Below the pieces are notes generated by a model that was given only the letters and a program-made list of their open reading frames with translations, made no database searches and was not told the DNA's origin. DNA of 64,000 nt from Entonaema liquescens (Eukaryota; Ascomycota; Sordariomycetes; Xylariales; Xylariaceae), in contig CADCSX010000007.1 in the NCBI GenBank assembly GCA_902805475.1, positions 1,364,001-1,428,000 of the forward strand, read 5' to 3'. Positions 60,428 to 64,000 of the stretch are shown here, piece by piece (the first letter of the stretch is position 1; each line of letters begins with the position of its first letter). A program made the translations under genes and the position numbers.

Positions 60428-61490
60428 GACGGTTCACCGCACTCGCACGAAGCCGCCAAACGGGGGCACCGTACCCATAGACAGTATCATATTTTAGCGG
60501 CAATACGTAGAAACTAACCTGGCAGTCCGACTACAGTATCAGCATGCAGATAACGGCCGACTCTCGTTGGGGAGGCTTGGGGACCTTTGGTGGAACCAGC
60601 GGAGCGATCACCGGCGGGGATGGTGTGCTAACTAAAGGGAAGACAAGCAGATCCGGGATCGCCAGGGTCCTCTCTCTGTCTCCAAGCCCGTTTCTTACAC
60701 ACACTATTGTTGATTTAGAGAAGAAGAAAAAATAGGGGTTCAGAAAAATTAAAGCAAACTAATGTTAGACCCCGGAATTGGCAAAGACTAGAACAAACCA
60801 AACTATATTAGTTCAATATAAATTTAGTTAGTCTTTAAGGAATTTCGGAAATTCTAGAATTCTAGACTATCGTTCGGTGCAAATACGCAATACAGTGTAC
60901 CGAAGTCCCGGGTAACACAGATCCGGTGTAGATGTTGTTTAAATGTATGTGTAAGTTGTGTAAACATATTGTACAACTCCGTTTAACTAACTCATCCATA
61001 CTTTGGACCAAAAAAAAAAAAAAAAAAGTAATACACGGAGTCCGGGATAGTCCAAGCAACGCAGCAAAAATCCTGATTCGAGGAACTTTTGTTAGGTATG
61101 TATAGGTAGGTATGTAGAAAAAAGGCGGTACAGTAATAAAGTAATAAGCGGATGAGTCCAAAGGAAAGAAAAAGAAGCCTTGCTTATTATTACTCGCAGG
61201 AAGTCCGTGCCAAGTTTGTTTTTTTTTTACAAAAACCCCCCACAGATCTTTATTCGTCAGCGAAGGGGGTCGGGTGATCTCGTCTTTGCATTATCCAACA
61301 CGGTTCGCTTGCGAGTCCCGCCGGCAGCCTGCCTAAGCCTCAACTCGAGGATAAGGTGCCCCATTGTCAGAATACGGGAATCCGGGTTCTCACTAGAAAA
61401 AAAAACGAAAAAGTAATATATCCCCAAGCTTACACGTCTGCCCATCTGTCCGTCTGCTCGTATACATGTAATTATACATGTAATGTTCCT

Positions 61491-61578
61491 ACATACATAC
61501 ATACATACATACATACATACATACATACATACATACATACATACATACATACATACATACATACATACATACATACAT
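61491..61578. repeat. Microsatellite, 22 units of ACAT
   Basis: 88 bp of perfect ACAT units. ORFs reading MYVC or HTYI repeats across it are artefacts. Confidence 0.95.
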
Positions 61579-63761
61579 GTACCTGCTTTCCTATTTTCCC
61601 TCGCGATGTCGATCCGTCACGAGGGCTTCGCAAATCAAGTTGTGGGATATCTTTGACCCCATAGCGCACTTTGTATTTCTAGTGTGTATAAGACAGTCAG
61701 TAGGACAGACCAATCAATTCCAGCCATGTAAGTTGATGTCTGCATCTAGACGGAACACATATGAACGAAGCAATGTCATGGCACCACAGGTGGAAGTGAG
61801 TGTTATACCACTTTTTTCTCAAGACTCATTAGTCGATTCGTCGTCAAGTTTAGGATGATGTCGACAGTAATACAGTCCAAGTTGTGGTCCAGTTGTGGTC
61901 CCAGCACAACATTTCTGCGCTTCCCAGTAACGCAGTAGCGGCATGGCATGGGCATGGGCCGTCCCCCAGACTTTGTTCAATCTTGAATGATGGCGGGACT
62001 TCCGTCCTGTCGGGAACAAGGGTGCCTACATGGTACACCATCCATTTACGACGCAGTCTTTTTTTTTTTCTTTTTTTTTTTTCTCATTCCTCCCCCTTTT
62101 TTTTTGGTTTTTTATCTATCAGATCATCTCCAGCGAATCCCGAACAACCTGTTGTATTACGATGCTAACTCATGCAAGCCAATTAATCCAGCAGCGTATA
62201 ATAGTGTAGAAGGTAACGAGAGTAGCAAGGCGACCTACGCAAGCTCACTTCCACTGGATAGGAGGCTCGAAGGGTCGGGTATGTAGTGCGGTATGTAGTA
62301 TCATATTCATGTCCGATGGTTTTAGCTGCGTCGGCTGCAATATCGGTGGATGTTACTAGACCAGGGCCGGTAGTTGTCGTAGTAGTTCTAAGCGTTAGCC
62401 AGTTCTGCGAAACCTCGACCCCCTTTTAGTTCTGGGTCGTCTAGTACAGATGTGCTGGATGTTTCAAAATAAAGATTGACGGTGATCGACTAAGGTCTTA
62501 GGTCTATTCCCGGCTAGAATTCTCCATCAGGGCATGTGGCGTGATATCGAAGGCTTCTTAGGGGATTCTCGGAAGACGAAGAGGCGAAAAACAAAAAAAA
62601 ACAAGAGGAAAAAAAAGGGAAATAGGAGTGACAGAATACTAAACCGGACTTTTCGAAGGAGGTGCCGAAAACGGCGACGCGTTGTAGTTCCGAAGCGAGT
62701 CAGCTCAGGTTAGGGAATGGTTAGGGAATGGTTAAGGAGAGTTAGGTTGTATTCTGGCAGTTCTGGATTGCCGATCAGATCAGCGAATATCCACTTGGCG
62801 TCGTCGACATTTGACACTTAAATTGGAATCGATAAGCAGCTGAACCTAGTAATTCCCTCCCCTAATCGCTGATTGCTAATTGCTAATTGCTCTGTATCTA
62901 TCTCCCCTATCTCTTTTGCCTAACATTCAACGTATCCGCCTTCGTTGGACAACGGTGATACACGGACGATACATCAAATGCATCTTAGTTACATCTTAAG
63001 GTATGTGGGTGGCCGTTTCAGATACCACGACAGTAGTATTGTAGATAGATAGTAGACTTACACGAGATAAGAAGCAGTAGCTTTTCTTAGCCAATGACAA
63101 TGTCTAAGATGATGTGATATATTCGCCTCAATACTGGGAATAGTATCGGCAAAACAAGCTTACTTTCTAGATCATTGATAAGGTTCTTAGTATGGTTCAA
63201 GCATTCTCCGTTGTCAGCTTGAATGAAACTGAAAGAGCTCATAAATCAAGGGTTCTTGAAATTCATGCAGCAAAGAGGTTGAAGAGCCTGTATGATAAGA
63301 GTTTGGGGACATGCAGCCTACCTAGTATGAAGGAAATAGAGCTCAGGTAACGTCTATGATGCTAAGAGGGTAGTTATTTCAAGGCATAGGTAGTCGTATA
63401 TGAGATCAATATTTGAATTGTCTACCTAATAATGAGGGGAATATATAAATTGCCCGGAACAAAGGATTGAATGATAGAATATACGTAGGTAGCTTTTGGT
63501 TTCACACCCCGTGAAGCATTGCTGCGTGTCCCAACTGTATCATGAAGATTAGTATAGTACACCATCTTCAATGCCCCTATTCAATATTAAAAATACACCA
63601 TTTTATCAGTAGCCTAGCTACACTTACACGTTTTTATTTCATAGATGAAGAGAGAATAAAGATAAACCCAAACTCCACTACCCTTTTCCGATCCAATATC
63701 AAAAACTTTTTAAAGACCGGTGTATGCAAATATTAATATGGAGTGTTGTTATTCCTCCAGT

Positions 63762-64000
63762 TTACGGAATATATGGAAGACCTGAACCAGCTCGCTGAAG
63801 GAGTGGCCGATCATCGAGTCGTCGTTCATCGACGCTGGCTTCTTCATCTTCGATCGCCTCGTCGTCTTCGTCAGCTGAGTCATCCTTACTGTAGATGAAG
63901 AACTGGACGAATATGCCTAGATCTAAGAGCAAGGTGCCTAAGCTACCAGCTAACCAACTGGAATTGACAAGTATATATCTTCCATATATCCGCTCTGCCT
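63762..64000 (-). CDS. PQ-loop vacuolar transporter, C-terminal end (gene continues beyond the window)
   Basis: On the minus strand an open frame enters from the right edge and stops at 63762-63764 (about 79 aa visible). It shows RIYGRYILVNSSWLAGSLGT, then a membrane span (LLLDLGIFVQFFIYS) and an acidic tail (DDSADEDDEAIEDEE). This matches the end of the last membrane segment in Ypq/RTC2-type PQ-loop proteins, which export basic amino acids from the vacuole. Only about one span is visible and the PQ motifs themselves lie outside, so the family call is moderate. Confidence 0.6.
   Translation of the reverse strand, partial: AERIYGRYILVNSSWLAGSLGTLLLDLGIFVQFFIYSKDDSADEDDEAIEDEEASVDERRLDDRPLLQRAGSGLPYIP

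Larger units (their letters stand above)
59323..63761. other. 4.4 kb gene-free stretch with homopolymers and microsatellites
   Basis: It starts with the calpain promoter and ends with the 3' side of the PQ-loop gene. No ORF has a recognisable domain. It contains T19 (59558-59576), a 9-bp repeat (60400), an A-run near 61010-61027, TAGGTAGGTA at 61103-61112, an ACAT array (61491) and T-rich runs near 62058-62106. Nothing suggests an RNA gene. Confidence 0.5.

Noticed and set aside
61257..61669. ORFs with MYVC or HTYI repeats
   Set aside because: Direct translation of the ACAT microsatellite.

Overview
The window is nuclear DNA of a filamentous ascomycete (Pezizomycotina). The gene families point to a Sordariomycete, possibly Xylariales, but that placement is inference. 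The evidence is short introns (47 to about 150 nt) with GTAAGT-like donors and CTAAC-like branch points, Zn2Cys6 regulators, a QDE-1-type RNA-dependent RNA polymerase, a hydrophobin-like secreted protein, and core eukaryotic genes on both strands. I recognised no intact transposon, tRNA, rRNA or CRISPR array.

Left part (1-30 kb), mostly housekeeping: the 3' end of DNA polymerase alpha (POL1, +), eIF4G (-), a 4.1 kb gene-free stretch, the spliceosomal helicase Aquarius (-) head-to-head with a THO subunit 1 gene (+) whose product carries a C-terminal guanylate-kinase-like domain, a secreted PI-PLC-like protein (-), CDC37 (-), an AIG2/gamma-glutamylcyclotransferase-like gene (-), an aldo/keto reductase (-), and a small eight-cysteine secreted protein rebuilt from three exons (-).

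Middle part (30-55 kb), more accessory: a QDE-1-like RdRP (-), a Zn2Cys6 regulator (+), an amidase (-), an MFS permease of the allantoate/pantothenate type (+), a 4.2 kb gene-poor stretch with simple repeats, a second Zn2Cys6 regulator (+), and a NiCoT nickel/cobalt transporter (+). Amidase, permease, two regulators and a nickel importer (nickel serves urease) would fit nitrogen scavenging from amides. The amidase/permease promoter is rich in GATA-type sites. The pathway link is inference.

Right part (55-64 kb): a calpain-like protease with a long charged tail (-), a 4.4 kb gene-free stretch with microsatellites, and the 3' end of a PQ-loop vacuolar transporter gene running off the window (-).

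An important caveat: five genes (POL1, Aquarius, THO1, RdRP, calpain) each need one extra base to stay in frame, at or near a run of 3-4 identical bases. All five are losses of one base, on both strands, which suggests homopolymer errors in the assembly rather than five broken genes. The coordinates given span each whole locus across the break.
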